Below are positions 45,059 through 52,687 of a stretch of 64,000 nucleotides of DNA, piece after piece. The position numbers and the translations under genes are program-made. Every line of letters starts with the position of its first letter. Within the stretch, counting starts at the first letter, position 1. The notes under the pieces were generated by a model. That model did no database searches. It worked only from the letters and a program-made list of their open reading frames with translations, and had not been told where the DNA came from. This stretch comes from Actinacidiphila fildesensis (GTDB lineage Bacteria > Actinomycetota > Actinomycetes > Streptomycetales > Streptomycetaceae): NCBI RefSeq assembly GCF_042652185.1, contig NZ_JBHSIX010000019.1, one strand, 5' to 3'.

Positions 45059-46678
45059 GCGGTGGTTGCGCGAGCGGGAGCGCTTCTCGATGTACATGCG
45101 CTGGTCCGCGGAGTGCAGGATCTCGTCGGCGGTCATACCGCAGCCGGCCCAGCCGATGCCGAAGCTGGCACCGACGCGTACCGCCCGGCCGTCGACCCGG
45201 ATGGGCGGGATGATCGCGTTGCGCAGCCGCACCGAGAGGTCCTGCGCGTCGGCCGGGCCCAGACCGTCGGCGAGGACCACGAACTCGTCGCCGCCGAGCC
45301 GGGCCACAGTGTCGCCGTCACGGACCACGCTCGCCAGCCGGCGGGCGACCTCGATCAGAACGGCGTCGCCCGTGTGGTGACCGAACCGGTCGTTGATCGA
45401 CTTGAAGCCGTCCAGGTCGCAGAAGAGCACGGCCAGCCCCTTGCTGCCCGAGTCCACGCTCTCGTCCGGCGCGATGGTGTGGGTGTGCAGGTCGTAGCCG
45501 CTGACCGCCCCCATGGGGCTGGCCATCTCGTCGGGGCCGAAGCCGTAGCTGAACGCGAACTCGTCGGGTGCGGCGTCGGACACCGCGTCGTCCGGCCGTT
45601 GACAGAGCCGGCTGGAGAGCCGGGCGCGCAGCTCAGCGCTGTTCGGCAGCCCGGTCAGCGAGTCGTGGCTGGCGCGGTGGGCGAGCTGCATCTCGCGACC
45701 CTTGCGCTCCTCGATGTCCTCGACGTGGGTCAGCAGGAAGCGCGGGCCGTCCGCCGTGTCCGCGACGACGGAGTTGCGCAGCGAGACCCACACATAGGTG
45801 CCGTCGCGGCGGGCCAGACGCAGCTCGGCCCGGCCGCCCTCGGCGGAGGTCCGCAGCAGCAGGCCGACGTCCTCGGGGTGGACGAGGTCGGAGAACGAGT
45901 AACGGCGCATCACGGAGGCGGGCCGGCCCAGCAGCCGGCACAGCGCGTCGTTGGCACGCAGCAGCTTGCCGTGCTGGTCGCCGCCCATCTCGGCGATGGC
46001 CATACCGCTGGGCGCGTACTCGAACGCCTGCCGGAAGCTCTCCTCGCTGGCGCGCAGCGCCTGCTGGTCGCGCTCCAGCCGGACCAGCGCCCGCTGCATG
46101 TTGGCCCGCAGCCGGGCGTTGCTGATGGCGATGGCGGCCTGGAAGGCGTACATCTGGAGCGCCTCGCACCCCCACGGTCCCGGGTGCCGGCCGTTGGTGG
46201 GCTTGTCGACGGAGATGACGCCGATCAGCTCCCCGCCGATGTTCGCGGAGGCGTACATCGGGGCGTAGAGCCGGTCGTTGGGGTGCCACTCGTCCGGGAA
46301 GCGGGGCGGCGGGCCGTCGGTGTGCCACTGCGGGACGTCGTCGTCGACCAGGACCCAGCCCTCGGTGTGCGGTATGAACCGCAACATCCCCCAGCGCTCA
46401 CCCATGTTCAGCCGGCGCTCCCACGAGGCGCGGGATCCGACGCGGCCGGCGAGCAGTGACTCGGCGGCGGCACTTCCGGCGAAGGCGGCGACGACCAGGT
46501 CGCCGTCCGGGCGCACCAGGTTCACGGCGCAGAGTTCATAGCCCAGCCCGTTGACCACCCCGTCGGCCACGGCCTGCAGGGTGTCGGCGAGACTTCGTGC
46601 CGTATTGAGGTCTGCTACGACCTGGTGCAGCTGACGCAGGGTCGCGAGACGGACATACGGCTCCGACTCGGTGTCCAT
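45047..46678 (-). CDS. cdgB: GAF-PAS-GGDEF diguanylate cyclase (CdgB-like)
   Basis: The 543-residue enzyme makes c-di-GMP. It has an N-terminal GAF domain (about 20-185), a PAS domain with PAC (about 200-330) and a C-terminal cyclase domain with an intact active site GGDEF and an inhibitory site RDGD five residues before it. Catalysis with product feedback is expected. Domain plan and the BldD-like box upstream match Streptomyces CdgB; the name rests on that. The ATG at 46678 follows GGAGAGAGG; an upstream in-frame extension is rejected because it would run through the control sites. Confidence 0.82.
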   Translation of the reverse strand: MDTESEPYVRLATLRQLHQVVADLNTARSLADTLQAVADGVVNGLGYELCAVNLVRPDGDLVVAAFAGSAAAESLLAGRVGSRASWERRLNMGERWGMLRFIPHTEGWVLVDDDVPQWHTDGPPPRFPDEWHPNDRLYAPMYASANIGGELIGVISVDKPTNGRHPGPWGCEALQMYAFQAAIAISNARLRANMQRALVRLERDQQALRASEESFRQAFEYAPSGMAIAEMGGDQHGKLLRANDALCRLLGRPASVMRRYSFSDLVHPEDVGLLLRTSAEGGRAELRLARRDGTYVWVSLRNSVVADTADGPRFLLTHVEDIEERKGREMQLAHRASHDSLTGLPNSAELRARLSSRLCQRPDDAVSDAAPDEFAFSYGFGPDEMASPMGAVSGYDLHTHTIAPDESVDSGSKGLAVLFCDLDGFKSINDRFGHHTGDAVLIEVARRLASVVRDGDTVARLGGDEFVVLADGLGPADAQDLSVRLRNAIIPPIRVDGRAVRVGASFGIGWAGCGMTADEILHSADQRMYIEKRSRSRNHRRAG

Positions 46679-46766
46679 GCCTCTCTCCGAGCCCTCGACA
46701 GCAACTCCTGGGATTTCTTGTCGTCCGATTGCCACGGCAACTGAATCACAGCGAGCAGTTCGGCCG

Positions 46767-46779
46767 GTACACAGGGTCA
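46767..46779. promoter_or_regulatory. BldD box-like site upstream of the cyclase gene
   Basis: GTACACAGGGTCA fits the BldD pseudo-palindrome (core AC-n-C-A/T-G-n-GT-n-A) with one mismatch. It lies 89 bases before the start codon. BldD-c-di-GMP is known to repress cdgB in Streptomyces, so this suggests feedback by the gene's own product. Confidence 0.6.
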
Positions 46780-46794
46780 ACAATTCCTGCTTCT

Positions 46795-46810
46795 TGTGAC
46801 TCAAGTCACA
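46795..46810. promoter_or_regulatory. Crp-type palindrome upstream of the cyclase gene
   Basis: TGTGACTCAAGTCACA has perfect 7-bp arms and matches both TGTGA-N6-TCACA and the Streptomyces Crp form GTG-N6-GNCAC. It lies 15 bases beyond the BldD-like box, between the divergent cyclase and flavin-reductase genes. It could join cAMP and c-di-GMP signalling. Confidence 0.6.
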
Positions 46811-46949
46811 GGAGTTTGTCCGGGCTTGACCACGGAGCGTATGGCTTTGGGCCTAGGACCCGGCTAGTACCGGCCTAAGCCGGGCCCGGACCGGTCCTGG
46901 TCCTGAAGCCCGATGCGCGGGGCCAGAACGGGGACGTACCGTCCTTGGT

Positions 46950-47489
46950 GTGCTGCAGACAACCGCTGTCCCCCATCCTGGGATCATGGCCCACCCCGAC
47001 GACTTCCGCGCCGCGATGGCCCGCCTCGCGGCCGGCGTCGTTCTCGTCACCGCTCATGACCCGGAGGACGGGCCCAGGGGCGAGGACGTCGGCATGACGG
47101 CCACCGCGTTCCTGTCCGTCTCGCTCGAACCGCCGATGGTACTGGTGAGCGTTCGGGCGGACTCGCGAATGGACGATCTGCTGGAGCGGCAGCCGCTGTG
47201 GGCGGCGTCCGTGCTCAGCGAGAGCCAGCGGCACATCGCGGGGCGCTTCGCGATGCGCGGGCGGATCAGCGACCGGCTGCTCTTCGAGGACGTCGCCTAC
47301 TACCGCGGCGCCCGATCCGGGGCGCCGATACTCGGCGGGGCGCTCTCGGTGCTGGAGTGCGAGACGGAACAGCGGGTCACGGCCGGGGACCACACCCTCG
47401 TCATCGGACGGGTGCTCGCCGCGCAGACGCCGAGCGCCGACGGCTCACCGCTCGTCTACTTCAAGGGCCGCTACCGGCAGCTCGGCTAG
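46950..47489 (+). CDS. Flavin reductase-like FMN-binding protein
   Basis: The 179-residue protein belongs to the flavin reductase domain family (FRAAMARLAAGVVLVTA, GMTATAFLSVSLEPPMVLVSV, YFKGRYRQLG). These split-barrel proteins reduce or bind FMN and often feed monooxygenases. The GTG at 46950 is favoured by TACCGT seven bases upstream; ATG 46986 is an alternative. Its stop TAG is the first part of the repeat CTAGGGCGTGTTGCGAAAG. Confidence 0.82.
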   Translation: MLQTTAVPHPGIMAHPDDFRAAMARLAAGVVLVTAHDPEDGPRGEDVGMTATAFLSVSLEPPMVLVSVRADSRMDDLLERQPLWAASVLSESQRHIAGRFAMRGRISDRLLFEDVAYYRGARSGAPILGGALSVLECETEQRVTAGDHTLVIGRVLAAQTPSADGSPLVYFKGRYRQLG

Positions 47490-47504
47490 GGCGTGTTGCG
47501 AAAG
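47486..47504 (+). repeat. Solo copy of the GTGTTGCGAAAG repeat
   Basis: CTAGGGCGTGTTGCGAAAG lies at the end of the flavin-reductase gene and provides its TAG stop. The same 19-mer, in the other orientation, ends the gene at 16711, where it also forms one arm of an inverted repeat. Here no second arm is present. Confidence 0.75.
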
Positions 47505-47511
47505 CCCGGCG

Positions 47512-47940
47512 TCAGTCCCAGGAACGCTGATCGCGGCCGCGCTTGGTCTCGCCGCGCTGCTTCTTGTGCCGCAGCCGGCGCTCGTTGATCCCGCGCGGGA
47601 TCTTCGTCGGACGGCGCGGCTTCGGCGGCGGGGCGGTGGCCGTCGCCAGCACCGACGCCAGCCGGGCGAGCGCCGTCTCCCGGTTGCGCCACTGCGAGCG
47701 GTGCTCGGAGGCCTTGACCGTCAGAACGCCGGAGACGAGCTTGCCCGCGAGGCGCTCCAGCGCCCGGTCCTTCCAGACCGGCGGCAGGGATTCCGTACCG
47801 GCGAGGTCGAAGCGCAGCTCGACCTGGCTGTCACTGGTGTTCACATGCTGCCCGCCCGGCCCCGACGACCTGGAGAAACGCCACAGGAGCTCGGCCTCCG
47901 GGACGGAGACGGAGCCGCGAATGACAAGGGGACCGGACAT
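47512..47940 (-). CDS. arfB: Peptidyl-tRNA hydrolase ArfB (stalled-ribosome rescue)
   Basis: The 142-residue protein has the release-factor catalytic motif GGQ in SRSSGPGGQHVNTSDSQVEL and a basic C-terminal tail (RRPTKIPRGINERRLRHKKQRGETKRGRDQR) that enters the empty mRNA channel. It frees nascent chains from non-stop ribosomes. Size and motif fit ArfB/YaeJ rather than full release factors. It is convergent with the flavin-reductase gene. Confidence 0.92.
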   Translation of the reverse strand: MSGPLVIRGSVSVPEAELLWRFSRSSGPGGQHVNTSDSQVELRFDLAGTESLPPVWKDRALERLAGKLVSGVLTVKASEHRSQWRNRETALARLASVLATATAPPPKPRRPTKIPRGINERRLRHKKQRGETKRGRDQRSWD

Positions 47941-48114
47941 GCGTCCTATGATCCCGTGTTCCGACGGCTCCCGTCACAGGGTTTTCCACGGTGGTTTCGG
48001 CCGCTGTGGCCAATCGTGAATCCTTCGAAGGGAACCAGACAGTCCTCTGACGGCGTTGTGACGGGTGACGGTAGCTTCGTCGGCAACAACCCATCTCCAT
48101 GGAGGGGACTCCCA

Positions 48115-48690
48115 ATGGCTGTAAGCCTGTCCAAGGGCGGCAACGTCTCGCTGACCAAAGAGGCGCCTGGCCTGACGGCGGTCACGGTCGGTCTCGGCTG
48201 GGACGTCCGTACCACCACCGGTACCGACTTCGACCTCGACGCGAGCGCCATCGCTGTGAACACCACCGGCAAGGTCTACTCGGACGGCCACTTCGTCTTC
48301 TTCAACAACAAGGCGACGCCCGACCAGTCCATCGTGCACACCGGCGACAACAAGACCGGTGAGGGCGAGGGCGACGACGAGCAGATCAAGGTCAACCTGG
48401 CGGCGCTCCCGGCCGACATCGACAAGATCGTCTTCCCGGTCTCGATCTACGACGCCGAGACCCGGAGCCAGAACTTCGGCCAGGTCCGCAACGCCTACAT
48501 CCGCATCGTCAACCAGGCCGGCGAGGCGGAGATCGCCCGCTACGACCTGAGCGAGGACTCGGCCACCGAGACCGCGATGGTCTTCGGCGAGCTGTACCGC
48601 AACGGCGCGGAGTGGAAGTTCCGCGCGGTGGGCCAGGGCTACGCCTCCGGCCTCGTGGGTATCGCCACGGACTTCGGCGTCAACCTCTGA
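48115..48690 (+). CDS. terD: TerD family stress protein
   Basis: The 191-residue protein has the TerD fold with calcium-binding acidic motifs (GTDFDLDASAIAV, IYDAETRSQNFGQV). TerD proteins are linked to tellurite and oxidative stress response and, in Streptomyces, to development. The ATG follows GGAGGGG; a long upstream frame is a shadow. A terB gene lies about 5 kb away, but the complete ter set is not here. Confidence 0.93.
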   Translation: MAVSLSKGGNVSLTKEAPGLTAVTVGLGWDVRTTTGTDFDLDASAIAVNTTGKVYSDGHFVFFNNKATPDQSIVHTGDNKTGEGEGDDEQIKVNLAALPADIDKIVFPVSIYDAETRSQNFGQVRNAYIRIVNQAGEAEIARYDLSEDSATETAMVFGELYRNGAEWKFRAVGQGYASGLVGIATDFGVNL

Positions 48691-48705
48691 CACCGGCTCC
48701 ACCTC

Positions 48706-48746
48706 CCGACGGCCTCCGGATCGCACCCTGATCCGGAGGCCGTCGG
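48706..48746. terminator. Terminator between terD and hbpS
   Basis: A perfect 17-bp stem (48706-48722 with 48730-48746) with a 7-nt loop lies 15 bases after the terD stop and 31 bases before the convergent hbpS stop. Confidence 0.9.
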
Positions 48747-48760
48747 CGTTCGTGCGGCGG

Positions 48761-48794
48761 TCACTTCCCGAGAGCGGTCACTTCCCGAGAGCCG
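48761..48794. repeat. 17-bp tandem duplication at the hbpS 3' end
   Basis: TCACTTCCCGAGAG begins both at 48761 and at 48778, a 17-bp period. The hbpS stop codon is the TCA at 48778-48780; the outer copy repeats the stop and the last codons exactly. Confidence 0.85.
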
Positions 48795-49320
48795 CCACAC
48801 CGACGCGCGCGAACTGCTCGTCCAGGTCACCGCTGGGGGCGCCGGCGACACCGATGGCCGCGATGGGCGCACCGCCGTCGGTGACGGGGGCGGCGCCGGC
48901 CAGGAAGAGGGTGCCGGGGATGTCCTTGAGGTTCGGGGCCTGGGCCAGCCGCTCGGCCAACTCCGAGGTGGGGGCGTTCCAGGAGACCGCGGTGTACGCC
49001 TTGCGCTCGGCGGACTCGTAGGACTGCGGGCCCGCGCCGTCGCCGCGCAGGGTGACGACGGTGTTCCCGTTGCGGTCGACGACCGCGACGGTGACGTGCT
49101 GGCCGGCCTTCTCGGCGGCGTCGAGCGCGGCCTGGGCGCCCTTGGCGGCGGCGTCGATCGTCAGATGCGCCGTCCGGACGGTCTGCGACGGCCGGATGTC
49201 GGCGGTCTTCGCGGCGGGCGCCGGGGCGGCGGACGCCGACACACTGCCGAAGACGCCGGCGCCGAGAGCGGCTGCAGCGAGGGACCCGGCCAGAACACGA
49301 GCGGAAATCTTCACGGTCAC
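48778..49320 (-). CDS. hbpS: Secreted haem-binding protein HbpS-like (GlcG family)
   Basis: The 180-residue protein has a signal peptide (residues 1 to about 31, ending SASA) and a GlcG/HbpS domain (LTIDAAAKGAQAALDAAEKAGQHVTVAVVDRNGN, GGAPIAAIGVAGAPSGDLDEQFARVGVAAL). In S. reticuli, HbpS is an extracellular haem-binding oligomer that modulates the sensor SenS under iron and redox stress. Here it is divergent from a matching senS-senR pair, which supports the assignment. Confidence 0.85.
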   Translation of the reverse strand: MTVKISARVLAGSLAAAALGAGVFGSVSASAAPAPAAKTADIRPSQTVRTAHLTIDAAAKGAQAALDAAEKAGQHVTVAVVDRNGNTVVTLRGDGAGPQSYESAERKAYTAVSWNAPTSELAERLAQAPNLKDIPGTLFLAGAAPVTDGGAPIAAIGVAGAPSGDLDEQFARVGVAALGK

Positions 49321-49366
49321 TCCTCAGAGAATCGGTGCGGCCCGCACCGGGCCTGCCCTTCGATCC

Positions 49367-49385
49367 TCGGCCCGGACCGGGCCGA
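49367..49385. promoter_or_regulatory. Palindrome between hbpS and senS
   Basis: TCGGCCCGGACCGGGCCGA is a 9-bp perfect palindrome about a central A, 47 bases before the hbpS start codon in the shared promoter region. It could be an operator for SenR or a hairpin. I cannot tell these apart. Confidence 0.35.
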
Positions 49386-49522
49386 TCAGGGTCGGCGAGC
49401 CGGCCCCTCCCCGCGGGCATGATGGATGACGGGGCCGTCAACCGATCGGATGATGCGGGGCCGGCGGGGCCGGGCGATAAAGGGATACGGGGGCAGGAGC
49501 GGCCGACGACGAGGAGATCCAC

Positions 49523-50782
49523 GTGAGCACCACCCCGCGACCGGCGGCGGAGACCGCCGACCCCGATGCGGGCTGGCTCACCCTCGTCATGCACACCGCG
49601 TTCGTCCTGCTGCTGGGTGCCTCGCTGACCCGCTTCGTGGTGCACCATCCGGGCGCCGCCAGGGTGCCGTGGGTGATCGGCCTGAGCGTCGCGCTCGCCG
49701 TCCTGTACGCGCTCGGTCCGGCCGCCGGAAGGGCTGGGCCCTCGGCCCACCGTCTGTGGCTGGCGGCCGTCGTCGTCGCCTGGGTGGTGATCGTGCTGCT
49801 CGCGCCGAGCTTCGCCTGGTGCGCGATCCCGCTCTTCTACAGCGGGCTGCGGACCCTGCCGGCACGTGCCGCGATCATCCTCGTGGCGGCCCTCACCGTC
49901 CTGGTCGTCATCTCCCAGCTCCGGCTGGCCGACGGCTTCGACCCCAACCTCCTCCTGCTGCCGCCCGCCGTCGCGGGCCTCGCCACCGCCGTCTTCCTGC
50001 ACATGCAGCGGCAGGCCGCCCGTCAGCACGCACTCATCGACGACCTCGTCAGGACCCAGCGCGAGCTCGCGGCGACCGAGCGGCGCGCGGGCGCGCTGGC
50101 CGAGCGGCAGCGGCTGGCCATGGAGATCCACGACAGCCTGGCGCAGGGCCTGTCCAGCCAGCAGATGCTGCTGCAGGCCGCGGCCCGCACCTGGGACAGC
50201 GACCCCGGCACCGCCAGGACGCACGTCACCACCGCGACCTCGATCGTCGCGCGCAACCTCGCCGAGGCGCGCGCCTTCGTGCACAACCTCGCGCCCGCCG
50301 ACCTCGCCGACGGCGGCACCCTGCACGACGCGTTGCGGGCGCTGGCCGAACGCGAGTCGGCGGAGAGCGGCCTGCCGGTCCGCTTCCACCTGGACGGAAG
50401 CCCTGGCGGAACGCCGATCGGAACCACCCCGAGCGGCACGGCATCGGGCGGGCTGCCGGCCGCCGCGCAGGCCGCGCTGATGCGGATCGCGCAGGGCGCG
50501 CTGGCCAATGTGCGCGAGCACGCCGGCGCCTCGGCCGCCGTGATCACCCTGTCGTACCTCGGCGACCAGGCCGTCCTGGACATCGCGGACGACGGCCGCG
50601 GCTTCGACCCGGCCGACCGCGCGGCCCCCGGCTCCGGCGCCGCCGCCGAAGGGGCGGCCCGCGGCCACGGCCTGCCGGCGATGCGCGCCCGGCTCCGCCA
50701 GTTCGGCGGCACCCTGACCGTCGAGAGCGGCGCGGGCGAAGGCACCGTCGTCACCGCCACGATCCCCCTGGAGCACCAGTGA
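49523..50782 (+). CDS. senS: Sensor histidine kinase SenS-like
   Basis: The 419-residue kinase has about five membrane helices (residues about 20-170). A coiled linker (QRELAATERRAGALAERQ) leads to the H-box LAMEIHDSLAQGLS (His203) and an HATPase with IAQGALANVREHA and IADDGRGFDP. The GTG start follows GGAG. By context it is the partner of HbpS and of the overlapping SenR. The kinase is known to respond to haem and redox stress through HbpS. Confidence 0.85.
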   Translation: MSTTPRPAAETADPDAGWLTLVMHTAFVLLLGASLTRFVVHHPGAARVPWVIGLSVALAVLYALGPAAGRAGPSAHRLWLAAVVVAWVVIVLLAPSFAWCAIPLFYSGLRTLPARAAIILVAALTVLVVISQLRLADGFDPNLLLLPPAVAGLATAVFLHMQRQAARQHALIDDLVRTQRELAATERRAGALAERQRLAMEIHDSLAQGLSSQQMLLQAAARTWDSDPGTARTHVTTATSIVARNLAEARAFVHNLAPADLADGGTLHDALRALAERESAESGLPVRFHLDGSPGGTPIGTTPSGTASGGLPAAAQAALMRIAQGALANVREHAGASAAVITLSYLGDQAVLDIADDGRGFDPADRAAPGSGAAAEGAARGHGLPAMRARLRQFGGTLTVESGAGEGTVVTATIPLEHQ

Positions 50783-51456
50783 CCGCCTCCGCCGCCGTAC
50801 CGGAACCCACGCCCACGCCCGCCCCCGTGCGGCTGCTGGTCTGCGACGACCACGCCGTCGTACGCGCCGGGCTCCTCGCGCTGCTCGCCAGCGCGGGCGA
50901 CATCGACGTGATCGGCGAGGCCGGGACGGGCGAGGAGGCGGTCGTCATGGCCGCCCGGCTGCGTCCGCAGGTCGTCCTGATGGATCTCCAGCTGGGGAAC
51001 GGGATCGACGGCGTCGAGGCCACCCGGCGGATCACCTCGGCCGTCGAGGCGCCCGACGCGGCCCCGCACGTCCTGGTGCTGACCACGTACGACACCGACG
51101 CCGACATCACCCGCGCCATCGAGGCCGGCGCGACCGGCTATCTGCTCAAGGCGGAGCGGCCCGAGGAGCTGTTCGCCGCGATCCACGCGGCGGCCCAGGG
51201 CCGCACCACCCTCTCGCCGCCGGTCGCCAGCCGCGTCTTGGCCCGGATGCGCGCCCCGCGCCCGAACCTCACCGAACGCGAGCTGGACATCCTCGCCCAG
51301 CTCGCGCAGGGCCTCGGCAACCGCGACATCGCCCGCGCCCTGTTCATCAGCGAGGCGACCGTCAAGACGCACCTGGGCCGGATCTACGACAAGCTCGGCG
51401 TCGACACCCGGGCCGGAGCGGTGTCCGTGGCCAAGGAGCAGCGGCTGCTGCGCTGA
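50779..51456 (+). CDS. senR: NarL/LuxR family response regulator SenR-like
   Basis: The 225-residue regulator has a receiver domain (CDDH, phospho-acceptor Asp in VVLMDLQLGNGIDG, Lys in LLKAERPEE) and a LuxR HTH (LTERELDILAQLAQGLGNRDIARALFISEATVKTHLGRIYDKLG). It overlaps senS by four bases (GTGA). SenR of S. reticuli controls redox-protective genes. Its last codons and stop are echoed in tandem downstream. Confidence 0.88.
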   Translation: MTASAAVPEPTPTPAPVRLLVCDDHAVVRAGLLALLASAGDIDVIGEAGTGEEAVVMAARLRPQVVLMDLQLGNGIDGVEATRRITSAVEAPDAAPHVLVLTTYDTDADITRAIEAGATGYLLKAERPEELFAAIHAAAQGRTTLSPPVASRVLARMRAPRPNLTERELDILAQLAQGLGNRDIARALFISEATVKTHLGRIYDKLGVDTRAGAVSVAKEQRLLR

Positions 51457-51518
51457 CCACGCGGCCGGCCGGCGGCTGCTGCGCCGACCCGGACCCGCCG
51501 GCGGCTGTTGCACCGACG
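51441..51518. repeat. Three degenerate 18-bp units after the senR stop
   Basis: GCGGCTGCTGCGCTGACC (51441-51458, containing the senR stop TGA) recurs as GCGGCTGCTGCGCCGACC (51472-51489) and GCGGCTGTTGCACCGACG (51501-51518), at a period of about 30 bp. The outer copies have lost the stop by TGA to CGA. Confidence 0.8.
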
Positions 51519-51590
51519 CGGACCGGGTCGCGCCCACGCGTCGTTCCGCCGCGTCATTCCGCAGTCGTACCGCGTGCGACGATCGACAGT

Positions 51591-52079
51591 GTGATCGACC
51601 TCGGCTACGCCCTCTCCCGCCGCTTTCCCGACCCCCCGCAGACGGACTACCGCACCGCGACCGTCCACTCCCTGCGTCACGACCTGTTCTGCGGCGATGT
51701 GTACCTCGCGAAGGGCGAGCGCGAACTGTCCACAGCCTGGGGATGGGTCCCGGTGCTCGACTTCGCGTGGGCGATGTGCGACATCGTCGAGCGGCTGGAC
51801 CAGGACCCGCGCGGCAGCCGCGCCTCGCGCTCGCAGTACGCCGAGTTCGACTTCACCGAGTCCACGGACCGGCTCCGCTTCGCGCGGCGCTTCGGCTACG
51901 TGGACGTCGTCGCCGACTGGGCCGAGGACGAGCCGCCGCTCTCCCTGCACCACACGACGTTCCGCCGCGAGGCACGCGACTTCCTGCACGACCTGATCGC
52001 GGACCTGACCGACATGCACGACGGCCTCGGCGACAACCCGGCGATCTGGGACCTGCGGGCCCGCTTCCCGCGCGTGTGA
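51591..52079 (+). CDS. Conserved hypothetical protein
   Basis: A 162-residue soluble protein with many aromatic and acidic residues (HDLFCGDVYL, AWGWVPVLDFAWAMCDIV, YAEFDFTESTDRLRF, FLHDLIADLTDMHDGLGDNPAIWDLRARFP). I recognise no function. The GTG start has GACGAT seven bases upstream, so it may be leaderless. Its isolated position between senR and the next gene gives no clue to its role. Confidence 0.65.
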   Translation: MIDLGYALSRRFPDPPQTDYRTATVHSLRHDLFCGDVYLAKGERELSTAWGWVPVLDFAWAMCDIVERLDQDPRGSRASRSQYAEFDFTESTDRLRFARRFGYVDVVADWAEDEPPLSLHHTTFRREARDFLHDLIADLTDMHDGLGDNPAIWDLRARFPRV

Positions 52080-52134
52080 CCCATTCGGGTCAACCCCGGA
52101 TGCGCCGGTTCTGACCAGAGCTTCTCCTTGAGTC

Positions 52135-52533
52135 ATGGAAAACTACCCGATGCTCGACCTCTTCTGGACGATGCTTCTGCTGTTCTTCTGGGTGCTCTGG
52201 TTCTTCCTGCTGTTCCGGATCATCGGCGACCTGTTCCGCGACCGCGAGCTCGGCGGCTGGGCCAAGGCGGGCTGGATGATCCTGGTCATCCTGCTGCCCT
52301 TCGTCGGCGTGCTGGCCTATGTCATCGTGCGCGGCAAGGGCATGAGCCAGCGCGACGTCAAGCAGGTGGAGGCTCAGCAGACGGCCTTCAAGCAGTACGT
52401 GCGCGAAGCGGCGGGCACGCAGGACGACAGCGTGGACCAGCTCCACAAGCTGTCCGAGCTGAAGAGCCGCGGCGACCTCACCGAGGAGGAGTACGCCCAG
52501 GCCAAGCAGAAGCTCCTGGCCCGGTCGTCGTAA
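52135..52533 (+). CDS. PLDc_N / SHOCT-domain small membrane protein
   Basis: The 132-residue protein has two membrane helices (LFWTMLLLFFWVLWFFLLFRII and GWMILVILLPFVGVLAYVIV) of the phospholipase-D-nuclease N-terminal type. A short charged helix follows, and a C-terminal SHOCT motif (LHKLSELKSRGDLTEEEYAQAKQKLL). SHOCT proteins often oligomerise; no enzymatic part is present. The function is unknown. Confidence 0.8.
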   Translation: MENYPMLDLFWTMLLLFFWVLWFFLLFRIIGDLFRDRELGGWAKAGWMILVILLPFVGVLAYVIVRGKGMSQRDVKQVEAQQTAFKQYVREAAGTQDDSVDQLHKLSELKSRGDLTEEEYAQAKQKLLARSS

Positions 52534-52601
52534 CGCGGTAGCGCAGGCCCCGGGTCTCCCGGACGCCTTCGGACCTCCCGGCTTCCTCCGGACCTCCGGC
52601 C

Positions 52602-52632
52602 TTGACGTGAACCTAGGTTCACGTCGAAGGAT
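52602..52632 (+). promoter_or_regulatory. MerR-type promoter with a 22-bp perfect palindrome in a 19-bp spacer
   Basis: A -35 TTGACG (52602-52607) and a -10-like AAGGAT (52627-52632) are 19 bp apart. A 22-bp perfect palindrome (52604-52625, centre CCTAGG) fills the spacer. An over-long spacer holding a dyad is the hallmark of promoters untwisted by MerR-family activators. It drives the oxidoreductase gene at 52688; no merR gene is in the window. Confidence 0.75.
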
Positions 52633-52687
52633 GAGCGGTGCGGGCGCCACCAGGCGCCCGCACCGCCCGAAGATCCGGAGAAACGCC

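Noticed and set aside
49426..51456. A long frame spanning senS antisense phase and senR as one gene
   Set aside because: senS is read in a different frame with clear kinase motifs; senR begins at the GTGA overlap at 50779.
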